Positions 12,290-22,810 of a stretch of 64,000 nt of DNA are shown piece after piece. Position 1 is the stretch's first letter; the number at the start of each line of letters is the position of its first letter. This DNA is from Topomyia yanbarensis (lineage: Eukaryota; Arthropoda; Insecta; Diptera; Culicidae). The stretch covers positions 70,245,412 through 70,309,411 of the forward strand of contig NC_080671.1 of assembly GCF_030247195.1 (NCBI RefSeq), read 5' to 3'. Below the pieces are notes generated by a model, which searched no databases, was not told the origin of the DNA, and saw only the letters and a list, made by a program, of their open reading frames with translations. Position numbers and translations under genes: made by a program.

Positions 12290-12710
12290 TTGAATGTGAT
12301 ATTCATTGTACGGTTCAGATAGCACTGGTATAGGGATATTACGATCGCGTGCGTCATCGCGAAGTGCCCGAGCGTTTGTGTGTCAACGTGTTCGATCACG
12401 TGGGCGTTGGTATGTCACATGTGCTACCGTGTATGTAACTTCGCGTGTATAAATTCGATTTTATAACCGTAATTCGCATATTCGTGTGTGTTCTTGGATG
12501 ATCACGTGCGGACCTTGAATCCGATATTTAATTTTCGATGTACGATTCAGATGCCAAAAGAGGGTGAGTTCTTCCATGTCACTAGAGTTCCCGGTCATGT
12601 TGTCATAAAATTTGTTGTCTAGTAGGTATGAGCGTCGTTTGTTATTGGTCCAACTGAAGGCATGGACCTAGGCTGCTAGGGCCGAGAGTAGAGACGTAAC
12701 CGATTCATGA
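12290..12710 (+). repeat. Direct repeat, copy 1
   Basis: Shares with 13850-14230, in the same orientation, the block TTATTGGTCCA-CTGAAGGCATGGACCTAGGCTGCTA (12634-12671) and looser similarity over about 350 bp, for example GCACGGATC/GTGCGGACC and GAGTAAGTT/GGTGAGTTC. It is rich in GTGCG/CGTGT dinucleotide alternations. Non-coding; family unknown. Confidence 0.65.
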
Positions 12711-12746
12711 GACGGTAATTTTACACGGGAAACCGATTTATCACAT

Positions 12747-13840
12747 TTTCAACTAAAAAAATTAGTTGAGTTTTTAGTTTCGTCTAGTTAATATTTGGGC
12801 GAACTAAGTTTTCGTTGAAAACAATAATCCAACGCTGTTGGTTTGATGCTGTAAGTTTCAGTCTGGCACAAAACATAAAAAGCCTACCTGAGCTAAAGCT
12901 TGTAACGCTTGTTTTAGTCCAGACATAATTGCATATGCCTTTACACTACCTTTTCAGCCAAGACACAAACGACTGGAATTCAACTAATCTTATTGTTGAG
13001 TTAAACTGCTTCATCGTAAAATACAACATAGGATATTTAAAACATTTTGTTTCACCTACCGACGGATGAAGGTATGGAATGAAATTGTTGAAATACTCAT
13101 TATGCCAGTAATTCACACGTAAATATAACATAGAGTTATGTTTCTCATAATGTTATCTTTTTATAAACTGCACTCTTAATTAAGACGAAATAGCCAAAGG
13201 TAATTATGGATTGTTGGTTATTAATTGATGATTTCAATTTTAGATGAAAGGTACAATTTTTATTTCTTTTCTATTTAGTCAGCCAGCACTACAAAAAAAC
13301 TTCATACTTATTCTACTTCTAGTTAGAATCTCAAGAGATGAAAAATAATTATCATATTGCATATTACTATATAATCAACTAAATCCGAAATAGAATGATT
13401 GTGACAATTATCGGCAATACTTTCAACTTTCAGTATATATGTATTGAAAAAAATGTCAATCAAAATCATCCCTTTATTGAAATGTTTTTAAAGAAAAACT
13501 AGGTAAAACAAAAATGAGGTCAGTGGAATTTCTGTTTTTTGTGTACTGGTTCAGGTAGTTACGTCCAGTCTAAAACAAGCTTTCCAAGCTGAGACAACTA
13601 CTTACCTGCAACATAGTTGCTGTATTTCAGTAAGGTGTGTATCTTGGCTACTTTGCTGTCACTTCGTATGATGTGCGTCTTGAATCAAAATCAATAATAA
13701 TTTTCAATAACTATTATTTGAGAATCTCGCAAAATTAAGAGAAAATTTAGTTACGTTTTTCATTTTTCTGTTGAAATCAACTAATTAGGAAAACAAGAGT
13801 TTGTTTTGTTATTTTCTTCATGTTTTCAGTGTATAAGTGC
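12747..13840. mobile_element. Possible inverted-repeat element between two direct repeats
   Basis: AGCTTGTAACGCTTGTTTTA (about 12897) is matched in inverse by CTAAAACAAGCTTTCCAAGCT (about 13572). The outer AATTAGTTGA block (about 12768) is inversely matched near 13780. The similarity is patchy and no target duplication was found, so the ends and the element status are uncertain. Confidence 0.3.
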
Positions 13841-13849
13841 CAAAACGTT

Positions 13850-14230
13850 CACTAAGTCACTGGGGCGTTAATCAGTTTGCGAGATCGTGGCCGAAGGTGT
13901 GCGTGGGTTATCGCGAGGACCTATAGCGTTTGTATGTTAACGTGTTTGTGTCAGCGTATAGTAACCCTGCGATTAGATTTAATAACCGTGTGACCATTCG
14001 CACGTATTCTTGCATGAGCGCGCACGGATCATGAACCTAATGCTTTATTTTTAGTGTGTAGTAAACAGGCTAGAAAAGAGTAAGTTTCTCCATATCAATT
14101 CTCGGCCACGTCGGCATGGAACGTGTTGTCCAGTGAATATGAGCGTTATTTTTTTTATTGGTCCAGCTGAAGGCATGGACCTAGGCTGCTAAGATTAAAG
14201 GACGTGACCGATGCAGTTTATCGCGTGAGC
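13850..14230 (+). repeat. Direct repeat, copy 2
   Basis: Second copy of the 12290-12710 repeat, about 1.55 kb downstream. The best-preserved block is at about 14157-14192. Confidence 0.65.
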
Positions 14231-15584
14231 GGTGGGTTAATGTTTGAGACTACGTTTGTGAATTTAAAGGTGCTAAAAATGACCACTCAATTATCGGGAT
14301 GTTTTAATGTTGGCGTGATCGCGGGTGTAAGTATGTGTGGATGATTGAAATTGCATGTTTGCTTTTGTGATCTGGTTTTTCTTATTGCGAAGGCCACGAG
14401 AGTTTGTACGTTTGGAATGGGAGAGATTGTTAGCGTATATGAAAGAATATGCAACAGATTGTGCTAGTAAGTGGTAGTCTGAATCTAATTTACGATATAG
14501 TAATAATAGTGCAAAGTGATTAATTAGAAGTGTTTAAAGTGGCCGATATTATTTTTGGTGTACAGGAGTAGTGGAAAAGCAAACTAATAGAAGTACAACA
14601 AAAACAGCTTAATGAAGTGGAAGAAAAGAACATATGTAACATGCAATCAGACTAGACCGTTGCTTTCTCAAAATCAGTTGTTGTAGTATTCATAGAAATC
14701 ATACAAACTTCGTAATTTAATGCAAAATTAGTGAGCATTTTTACGATTAATTGGTGCAAAATTGTGTAATTTCGTTCAGAACAATGACAGTTATTAAAGT
14801 TCAGAAATTTTCACAATGCTTCAATACTTTTTGTCAATATCTCAAAAGTCAATCGTCAAATTTGGGTTTTGTATGTTTCTCTGTTGAAAAACGGTTTCGG
14901 CATCCATACTTTATAACACTAGCGACAGTCGTGTATTTTTGTGTCTGCTGCTAAACCCAATTAACCATTCAGCTGTCCAAATTTCAAATGCTTCGCATTT
15001 CGAGTTAAATTCAAACACATCACTTTCGAATTGTCAAACTTTATCCTAAAGTTAATTTTTTTTTGCCAAATGGTTCACAGCCTAATAGAGTTCAAACTCT
15101 CAGAATATCAGGAATCAGAATATATTGGCTTAAATGGCATTTTGAATCTACAAATTTATAGAACTACCCTCATCACAGTACAGTAAAATTACGCAGTGAA
15201 GGAGTATGCCGAAAAATGATACACGACCGGATTAAAAATATGAAAATTTTGGGTAAACATCCAAGATAGTTTTCAAAAAATGCTCCCTATCTCGAAATAT
15301 GTAGGACGTGTATAGTTTGGAGTTTTGGAAGATGCTACTAGAAATTTAATATTTGGATGCCAATATCTATCAATCTTGTTTCATTAAAAAGAAGATAACA
15401 GCGCCGCCCTAGTGACTGAATTTCGCACTAATGTGATACGATCAAATGAAGGTCTAGGTGCTATGCAACAACTTTGCCAAAGATACAATAACTCTGAAAC
15501 GAAAGATGCATGGATGGCGGGTTAACCCCTTTTTGGACGTCAAGTACCCCTGGGGCTACTTCACCGAATTTCGAAAATGCTCGT
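14231..15584. other. Unassigned
   Basis: AT-rich. A 67-codon frame (14751-14954, +) has no recognisable content. No repeat ends or RNA genes seen. Confidence 0.3.
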
Positions 15585-15835
15585 TAAATGTAATGTAATA
15601 TAATGTAACGCAATGTAATGCAATATTATTCAGTGTAATGCAATGTCATGCAATGTAATGTAATGTAATGTTAAGGTAACGTAATGTAATGTTCCCAAGA
15701 AGCATTTCTAATTTTATAGCACACTACAAGTGCATTATAAGTTTTCAGAAGGGCTTCAAGAGCGTCATAAAACCTCAATTGTTACCAGGGTAATGCAATG
15801 TAATTAAATGTAATGCAATGCATTGCAACACACTT
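15585..15835. repeat. TGTAA-type pentanucleotide repeats
   Basis: Imperfect TAATG/TGTAA repeats at about 15585-15700 and 15785-15830, with an unrelated 80-bp interruption. They belong to the same array family as 16083-16203 and 17940-18015. Confidence 0.8.
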
Positions 15836-16082
15836 AGAAAAAATGAATTTAAATAATTTGACGTAAACAACATTGCGACGTATTTTGATGTCAAATAATG
15901 GAATTTTACATGTTTTGACATGTGAAATAAAATATTGTGTCTCTTTTGATGTAGAACTCGGTTGAATGGAGATGGAGAATTGTGAACAAAACGCTTTTTT
16001 ACACGTTCTTGAATATAAATTCGAGTGAATTGTGGCGCTGCTTTTATGTGCATCTTGCGAGATGTAAATATTTTAAAGCGTG
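15836..16082. other. Unassigned spacer between arrays
   Basis: Non-coding AT-rich sequence between two repeat tracts. Confidence 0.3.
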
Positions 16083-16203
16083 AATGTAATGTAGTGTAAT
16101 GTGGTGTAATGTGGTGTAATGTGGTGTAATATGGTGTAATGTGGTGTAATGTAGTGTAATGTAGTGTAATGAAATGTAATGAAGTGTAATGTAGTATAAT
16201 GTA
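16083..16203. repeat. TGTAA-type pentanucleotide/decamer array
   Basis: About 120 bp of TGTAATGTGG and TGTAATGTAG units. The array ends exactly where the mariner-type relic begins. Confidence 0.9.
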
Positions 16204-16690
16204 CAGGGTGCGCCATTCGGATGTATCCTATTTGAACATTGAGCAACTCCGCCATTTTCCAGGCGATTTTGACAGATAAAGACAATTCTGAAACGTCATT
16301 TAGTGTCATTTTAGCTATGACTCGATTTAAACCAAAAGAATGCGCTGAAACCGTATCGCTACAGTCAAGTTCGTGCAGAGCAAATTCCCTGGACGCGTTG
16401 TCTCAAACAAAAATGGTGATTTGGAATGGCCTCCTCCAATCCGAATTTAACGGTACCAGACTTTTTACTGTGGGGTTACTTGAAAAGTAAAGTTTATTCT
16501 AGCAAACCTAAGAACCTTGACGAACTCAAAGCTAATATACGACTTGAAATTGCTGCTATTAAGCCCGAAATGCTGTCCAATATCATGCGAAATGATAGCA
16601 AAAGAGCTGCTTTTTGTGTATCTAATGGGGGTGGTCATTTAATCGATGTTGTATTCTAAACTTGGTTTATACTAAATGGTTTAAAATATG
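16204..16690 (+). pseudogene. Internally deleted mariner-type transposase relic
   Basis: Starts with CAGGGTGCGCCATTCGG, a terminus of the kind seen in IS630/Tc1/mariner elements. A start codon with MTRFKPKE (16318) fits the N-terminus of the helix-turn-helix domain. After a large deletion, the second frame (16426-16659) reads a PNLTVPDFLLWGYLKSKVY block and ends GGHLIDVVF, the C-terminal part of a mariner-like DDE/D transposase. Most of the catalytic core is missing and the two parts are in different frames, so it is inactive. The matching 3' inverted repeat was not found, perhaps lost when the adjacent retroelement arrived. Confidence 0.7.
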
Positions 16691-16692
16691 TA

Positions 16693-17939
16693 ATGTAATT
16701 TTTTTTAATTCGTTTACTTGGCACGGCCCAAGGCGTTAGCTTCACTGAGCCGTGGATCTTCCATATATTTACATTATGTAAACAATAAAAATAATAAACA
16801 ATGCAAAGATCGATCCCGTACGCGCGACTTGCCATTGCGCGCGGAGATCCGTTACCGTGTCGGGGAAATATTTGCGTCCACGGGGGTCATTTGATCTCTG
16901 TCGTCTTCGCACATGCCCGGGTCTTCATCGGGGTTACTGCCTTGATGTTCACGATCAGGTGTTGTTCCTAACTTCTTTCCCTTTCGGGTCACGAGCGTGA
17001 ACCCTCCGTCATTGCTAGTAGCTCCCTCATTGCTGGAATTAGCTGTTGAGTTTGTGGTACTTGACGCGGCTTTCGCTGTTGTCATTATTGCTTGAACAGC
17101 AGCCACAAATTTGGCAACCGTTTGTGGCTCAGGGAATGCTATTGGAGACGTAGTGTTGGTATTTCTTTTTGTAGATGAGCTTTTCTTAGCGGTTTCTGGG
17201 CAGGGTTGTCCGTAATGTGCCGTTTGTTCACAGAACTGGCACGTATTAGTTTGTCCTTGATATGTACACAGAGTTCGCTGTATAATGGTATCACCACCTT
17301 CTGTTGTGTATTGCAAGGTAAAGTAGGAGGGAATGGGTTGGTCTACCCGCATTCTCACCACAAAAACACCATTTGACATACCTGCAAAGTAGTTCCTCCA
17401 CGTATCCTCCGTAATGGATTCCACTTCTCCGAAATACGTCATGAATCTTTTAATGGCCACTTTGCAAGTACGTGGTGCCAAATCATGTAATTTAACTTCC
17501 ACGTTTCCGTTATCCATATACACAGAGATCTTGATTTTTGCGGTGTCACAATCCAGAACGTGTTTCAAGTTGTTTTGCGAAATGAATCTTTTTGCCTGGA
17601 CGAATATGTTGAACGTTATCAGCACCGCGTGTCTCACGTGCTCCAACTGGATGAAACTGACGTCTGAAAACCGAAGCTGCATTTTCTCCTTCAGCAAATG
17701 TTCCACATCACCAATACTCGGTCTTATGCGGAAAGATCGGAAGTCAATGGCCACCGTGTTAGTCCGAAGAATCACATTTTGTTGACGAGACACAGTCATT
17801 TTGATAGAATAATAGTAACGGTTCCCTTTGTTCTTCAGACAAAGCACACAAGAAAAAAGCAACTGCTTGCGCTGGTTTAGGTCGCAGCAGAGAGCACACT
17901 GGTATTATGACTGATGCCTTTGATGGTTGAGAATAGACT
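16693..17939 (-). mobile_element. Compact ORF1-only non-LTR retroelement
   Basis: On the minus strand it starts near CAGTCTATTCTCAACC (17939), carries one ORF, has a 3' UTR of about 150 nt, and ends in an A-run (TTAAAAAAAA, T-run at 16697-16704 on +). Both flanks are TGTAA-type array, so a target duplication is plausible but cannot be delimited. No endonuclease or RT frame is present. The 3' end (GCTAACGC, then CGTGCC, then TAAACGAATT and poly(A)) resembles the 3' end of the intact I-group LINE at 22811. It is probably non-autonomous and mobilised in trans. Confidence 0.6.
16852..17862 (-). CDS. ORF1 (Gag-like RNA-binding protein) of compact retroelement
   Basis: Intact frame of 336 codons. 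The likely true start is the second Met (residue 22, at 17799), because the first 21 residues read like 5' UTR and MTVSRQQN starts the plausible domain. One CCHC zinc knuckle sits at residues 208-221 (C-X2-C-X4-H-X4-C). Before it is a mixed alpha/beta-type region (about 35-200) and after it a Ser/Thr/Asn-rich low-complexity tail (235-300). LINE ORF1 proteins with one knuckle bind element RNA and act as chaperones; that role is inferred here. It is unlike the three-knuckle ORF1 at 27541-28863, so it comes from another lineage. Being open over its whole length in an otherwise decayed area suggests recent insertion. Confidence 0.7.
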   Translation of the reverse strand: MLFSCVLCLKNKGNRYYYSIKMTVSRQQNVILRTNTVAIDFRSFRIRPSIGDVEHLLKEKMQLRFSDVSFIQLEHVRHAVLITFNIFVQAKRFISQNNLKHVLDCDTAKIKISVYMDNGNVEVKLHDLAPRTCKVAIKRFMTYFGEVESITEDTWRNYFAGMSNGVFVVRMRVDQPIPSYFTLQYTTEGGDTIIQRTLCTYQGQTNTCQFCEQTAHYGQPCPETAKKSSSTKRNTNTTSPIAFPEPQTVAKFVAAVQAIMTTAKAASSTTNSTANSSNEGATSNDGGFTLVTRKGKKLGTTPDREHQGSNPDEDPGMCEDDRDQMTPVDANISPTR

Positions 17940-18015
17940 GTAGTGTAATGTAATATAATGTAAAGTAATGTAATGTAATGTAATGTACTGTAGTGCAATG
18001 TAATGTAATGTACAT
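17940..18015. repeat. TGTAA-type pentanucleotide array
   Basis: Continuation of the array at 16083-16203, separated from it by the mariner relic and the compact retroelement. Confidence 0.9.
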
Positions 18016-19017
18016 GTAATGATCTCATTTATTTTTTCTGAAAAGCGCTAATTAAACAATTACATACTTATAAATTAAGGTAGCTTAACAATATAAAAGC
18101 TCATTAGTTTGAAAATACTGTTCCGTTTGCTGATAAAATCGGGGGTAGACAAAATCGGGAACTGACAAATCGGGTCTTCGCTGTATTAAGCATTTATGAG
18201 CTGTAACCTTGCCGGACGCAAAGAACCGCTACCACGATTGAAGTTGAACAGATACCAGGTCTCATTTTCAATGTTTCTAAACCATTGCAATACAAAAGCA
18301 TTTACGAGCTGCAAAGCAAAAGCGTCCATCGCACCAGTCGACTACTGTCAAGCAAGAGGCGACATATTGATGCATGTAAAGCTGCGAATTTGTGATGTGA
18401 AATGCCGATATGTGATGGCTGGTGCGTGTGTCGCCAGCTCATCATTCCCCGGCGGCTGAAACTGGTAGCAGCACATGTCGACTCGTAAAGTCATAAATAA
18501 TACCTATGTGCCTTCATACATCTCGACAATGTTGTGTCCTGACGTGGCGGCACCATGGCTGGCAAAGTGGAAAATGATTCCGGGCACAGTCAGCGCGCGC
18601 AAGAGAAACTCGCAAATCACACCACTAAGCTCCCATATGAAACGTGCTTCTTCACTTCGGCTATGCTGCTGGTGCTCTGAAGTAGCTTCAGTGGTGAATT
18701 TAATTTACGAAATTCAAATTTTACGTAGGCATCCGAAACTGTTTATCGGCAAATGTTCGGATACATTTTCAACCACAGGCACGTAACGCCATTTGTTGCC
18801 CCTTACTTTGAACGGGCTGCTGCTCACTTATTGCGATTGAACCTTGATTAAATGATTGAATTTATCAACGGGCGCCACCTTTGATGTTGGTGACGTGCAC
18901 TCGACTAGGTTAGAGCCGAGAATACAATGAAGAGTCGAACAAATACCCGGTGCTTGTGGTGACTGGCCTGGCTAGACTGGTTTACTGAGTTTAAAGATAT
19001 ACCACCCAGAAAGGTAG
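18016..19017. other. Unassigned; fragment of an ACAGYG-end repeat
   Basis: At about 18140-18185 the sequence AAAATCGGG...ATCGGGTCTTCGCTGT matches in inverse the end ACAGTG-AGACC seen at 52468 and 55941, so a repeat end lies here. Downstream, open frames at 18196-18459 and 18475-18786 (+) are not recognised and I do not call them genes. Confidence 0.35.
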
Positions 19018-19802
19018 TAGGGGAAGATGGGGTAAAACGCACCCCCGGGGCAAAATGCACCCCTTGTTTATATCGAAAACGGCTGAAAATTTCTAAAAAG
19101 GGGTAACACCAGTCGGAAGTCCGTCATAGTTAACTTACACTGTCAAAGTTTGATAACCGTACATCAATAGCAACTCCAGAAATAAACAAAAAAATAATAA
19201 CGTGCTCTTCTCATGTAATTATTGTGGCTCGTGCAACAAGGATTTTCAGCTCTTAGAAATGTTGTTTTATTATTATATCAGTGAATTGCAGTTCTATTTA
19301 TACCTTTGTTCATTATTCAGTCGCACTATATATGAAAAATCTAAATAGTTCACTTTTTGCTGAATTTATACCTCTGCTCCATCGGGGGCTAAATGCCCTC
19401 TTCTTTGATTTTGCTGATTTTTTAATCGAAAACAGAAAAATCGTTCTGAAAACTTACTAATTGCATAACCTAAGGCTATTTAATGGCACACTTTTGTGAA
19501 ATCCCGTTAGAAAACAAAACTACTTGCTTGTTCACTGAGCATTCTGCCCCGTTGTTGTGGTGCATTTTGCCCCCGCATAGGTGCGTTTTTCCCCGCTTAT
19601 TTTTGAAAAGGTAATTTTTAATGATTTTGAAAAATTTAATATTTTTCATATTTTTGAATACTTTGCAAAGCGTTATGATTGCGATTACAGAGGAATATGT
19701 TGGCTAGACGATATCATTAATTAAATTCTCCCAATTTATATTCTATAGCTGAGTTATGATCATATTTCCTTAGGGGGGTGCGTTTTACCCCATCTTCCCC
19801 TA
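19018..19802. mobile_element. TA-flanked inverted-repeat DNA element (about 780 bp)
   Basis: Left end GGGGAAGATGGGGTAAAACG (19020 on) and right end CGTTTTACCCCATCTTCCCC (to 19800) are perfect inverted repeats of about 27 bp including the following CACCCC. TA stands on both sides (19018-19019 and 19801-19802), which fits a Tc1/mariner-type target duplication. The interior is AT-rich and non-coding, so this is a non-autonomous element (MITE). Internal GCACCCC and CATTTTGCCCCC motifs near 19560 suggest subterminal repeats. Confidence 0.8.
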
Positions 19803-21747
19803 ATACCTAGAACTTGAATTTTATGATTATATGTCGCATAGGTATATGACATGACTGAATGATTGCGATTCGCGACGTGATTACGCACGTCTTCGGTGGA
19901 TTCCATCATAAATTAGAGAATGGCTAATCCTTGATTGGAGGGGCGGAGTGAAGCATCTGCTGTGTACGGTGTATTCGCTATTTTCCTGTCTTTCGAAATG
20001 AATGTGTAAAAATTTTTCTAATTCATAGTTCTTTATGTAAATAGTAATTAAGTTTCAATTTCCTGATCATCGGGATCGAACAACACAGCATGAATACGAT
20101 AAACCATTGGGTCTCACACCCGGAAGTATTCCGAGCAGCCATTAAAGCGACGGTATGAGGCAATGTTGCCAAGCACCGACGAGTCACTTTCGAACTGTCG
20201 CTTCTTTACCAACGGAACGACCTGTACTTGTAGTCTCTCTCTCTCTACGGAAGATTTCCTCGCTGATTGTGGATTGTGGCGCGATTTCCGGCTTGTCCGG
20301 CACTTACTTGCTGGTTCGGTGAAATGGTCTGCATTTCACAGCCAGCAGCCAGTGGTGGGTGTTAGTGCAGAACGAGACGGCTGGAGAACGGATTAGCACG
20401 AGGTGAGATCCGTGTCAAGGGGACCGTATTTTTTCGTTACATGTCCTTTCACTGCGTTTGCTGCTGTAAGTTGTTGGTGGACCCGATGAGCGCCTGTGTG
20501 TCGTAACTGTGCAGTTTGTGACTACCACCGAATGGTCAGTCCGTCGGAAGTAATTGGGTTAAGTGGCACTTTGGCAATCCCGTTTATGGGCGGTAGCTGT
20601 CGGTGGTATGTTTCATGCGGTGCGTGGTATTCCTGGGTATCCCCCAGGCAGGAGAACAGCAAGTCATTTTGGAAAAGGGCAATAAGGCAAGCTCAATAAA
20701 AATAATCACCAACAGATAGTGTTTCAGCAGCAGTGGTGGGATTCTGGGTAATTCTGCTCAATGTTGTTTTAATTCAGTGCTGTCATCGTTACTGTTTCAG
20801 TTTTGTGTTCCTTGGGTATAAAAACTGCAGGAAGGTGAGTATAATTAATTGTGCTCAAAGAGGGAAACAATCCGTCTTTATTGCGGTCGTTACATAAAAC
20901 GGCTTGAAAATAAATTTGAAAATTTTGAGTTTCAGGCGGTTAGCTTCATCTTGCCGCATGAGGATACTAAATCGTTTATGTTGATATCTTGCATTTCTGA
21001 TTATTTATGCCAAGAACAGAATACGTTCACAAATATAAAAGTTATGCATGTAACAATTTAAAATATTACAAGTTGACTGGTTGGGGACTACTTTGCATTT
21101 TTCTTGAATTCGATAGGATTCCATAAAAAGTAATTAAAGTTAATTGTATTTTTACTTATATTGAAGCCTCCTATTCAAGCATTTTCAACGAAAAAGTAAA
21201 AATAAAAATAAAATAAAAAATTCAGCTGACTCATAACTCTATCCCGTACTGTCTTCAATCGAAACAATTTTTCCATGCACATCGAAGTTCTTCTTCAATA
21301 TCCTATCGAGCGAACATAATTTCAGATAGATAGAGAATTGCGAAGATAGACAGAAACCTTACCATTACCGTTTTCCTTCCAATTCATCGGAAGAAGTATA
21401 AAATAATATATAGGAAAAAGCACATAGATACATGCAGTAATTCTTTATTACACTGTTCAGTTCGCTTTGCTGGTGGGGAAAATAGCGTCAAAACTGGCGA
21501 TCCCTAAGGCTCACTAGAAGTACATCTAGAAGCATGATGGAAGTCGTTTGCTCGCTCCCCAAACTACACCTTCGCCTTTATATCGATCGGGCGGGTGTCG
21601 AACGACTTAGAAGATGTCTCTGTTTGCAGTGGAACGCCAATGCAATAGTGCTCAGCACTATGGTGATGAAGGTTTCAAGCTCCACTTATCTTATAGAAAC
21701 ATATTCAAAGTACTTTACAAATGTAGTACCACTAAGTAGGCTACCGT
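19803..21747. other. Unassigned, partly less AT-rich
   Basis: 20160-20850 is less AT-rich than its neighbours and ends in a strong splice-donor-like AAG/GTGAGT (20832-20840). It could hold an untranslated exon of a host gene, but nothing else supports that. Frames at 20163-20396, 20496-20699 and 21534-21932 are unrecognised. Confidence 0.25.
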
Positions 21748-22534
21748 CACACAGAGGAGTAACTGGGGTCGAATCCTGGCCAGAACTATTTATTTCGGCT
21801 ATTGTTGTTATTATGCCTTACTATGAACTAAAAATAGAAAAAACTGGTTTTGGAACTATTTGGTATCTATGCACCTACCAGTGCAGGGGTCAATTTTCTA
21901 GATCCTTCCGAATACTAGTATTTTCGAGGTGATCTTTGTGAATACATTTGTTTTTCCCGCTGCATGAACAGTTGGTCAGTGGAAAAGGAAGAAGAAAAGG
22001 GATACCTGTGCACATATTCATTAAGATTCATTTTGACAAACATAGTATTTGACCCTACAGCATTTTGGCGCACCTCAAATTAGTAAAAATATCAATATTT
22101 TCAAATCGCTTGGAATTCGTGGATCGGAAAAGATCGGAAGAGATTGAATGTTTTTTGAATAGCCGGAATCTTGTTTTGTAATGTTGTTTTAGCAACTTTG
22201 CCGGATCTTGCCGTATAATGTAACTTTTTTATCATTCAAATTTGGAATAAATTGTTCAAAAAAGGTGTTTTTAAGCTGGTCCAATACACAGCAACACTAC
22301 TATTTTCGGTTATTTTTAAGCTGAGGTTACACAAATAGTTGTGTTCAATTACGTTTGTTATAATATTGTCTTATTTACTACACAGTCATCATCATTTAAA
22401 AGCGATTTTGCTGGATATATTACAAAAAATGATAAAAACTTTTAAAATATCACCATTTTGCATCAATGCAAAAATTCTTTAGCAATTTTTGGCATACTTT
22501 TCATTTTGCCACAATATGCAATATGCTTTTAGGT
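21748..22534 (+). mobile_element. Inverted-repeat DNA element X, copy 1, left part
   Basis: The left end CACACAGAGGAGTAACTGGG...TCGAATCCTGGCC (21748-21781) is inverted at 38982-39020 (GGCC...GTTACTCCTCTGTGCG). The body matches the reverse complement of 46201-47301 in many blocks, for example TTTTCAAATCGCT, CAACACTACTATTTTC and CATTTTGCATC-ATGCAAAAATTCTTTA. The element is split at 22534 by the LTR retrotransposon. Non-coding, so non-autonomous. The inverted repeat contains GGTCGAATCC, which resembles a pol III box B. Confidence 0.75.
22531..22534. repeat. Target-site duplication AGGT, left copy
   Basis: AGGT directly before the TGTAAC end of the LTR element; repeated at 38934-38937. Confidence 0.9.
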
Positions 22535-22810
22535 TGTAACGAGATAGAATATACCAGTCGGTATCACACTGACAGCATTGCTTACTGCGCCATCTCTCCG
22601 TCAACAGGAAGGCTGCGGCTCACGGAAAAGTTTAACTTTACACGGGCTCCACCTCACCCTCCTTTGCCTTTTCCACCCGATGAACCCCAGAAGGATAACT
22701 CCAACGAGGATCGTCGAGATCACGTTAGGTAGGCTTGCCGGCAAGAGTGAGTGAAATGGGTAACTCTTTTGTTTTCCGGGAATCACGCCACTATACCAAA
22801 AAGGGTATTT
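22535..22810 (+). repeat. 5' LTR, first part
   Basis: Matches 37454-37729 of the 3' LTR without visible difference. It is cut after AAAAGGGTATTT by the LINE and resumes at 29182. Confidence 0.95.
22799..22810. repeat. LINE target-site duplication, left copy
   Basis: AAAAGGGTATTT, repeated at 29170-29181; the intact 3' LTR has it once (37718-37729). Confidence 0.95.

Noticed and set aside
20817..20840. TATAAAA box followed by a splice donor
   Set aside because: The donor lies only about 12 bases after the TATA box, so they cannot be a promoter and first exon together; kept only as a weak exon hint.
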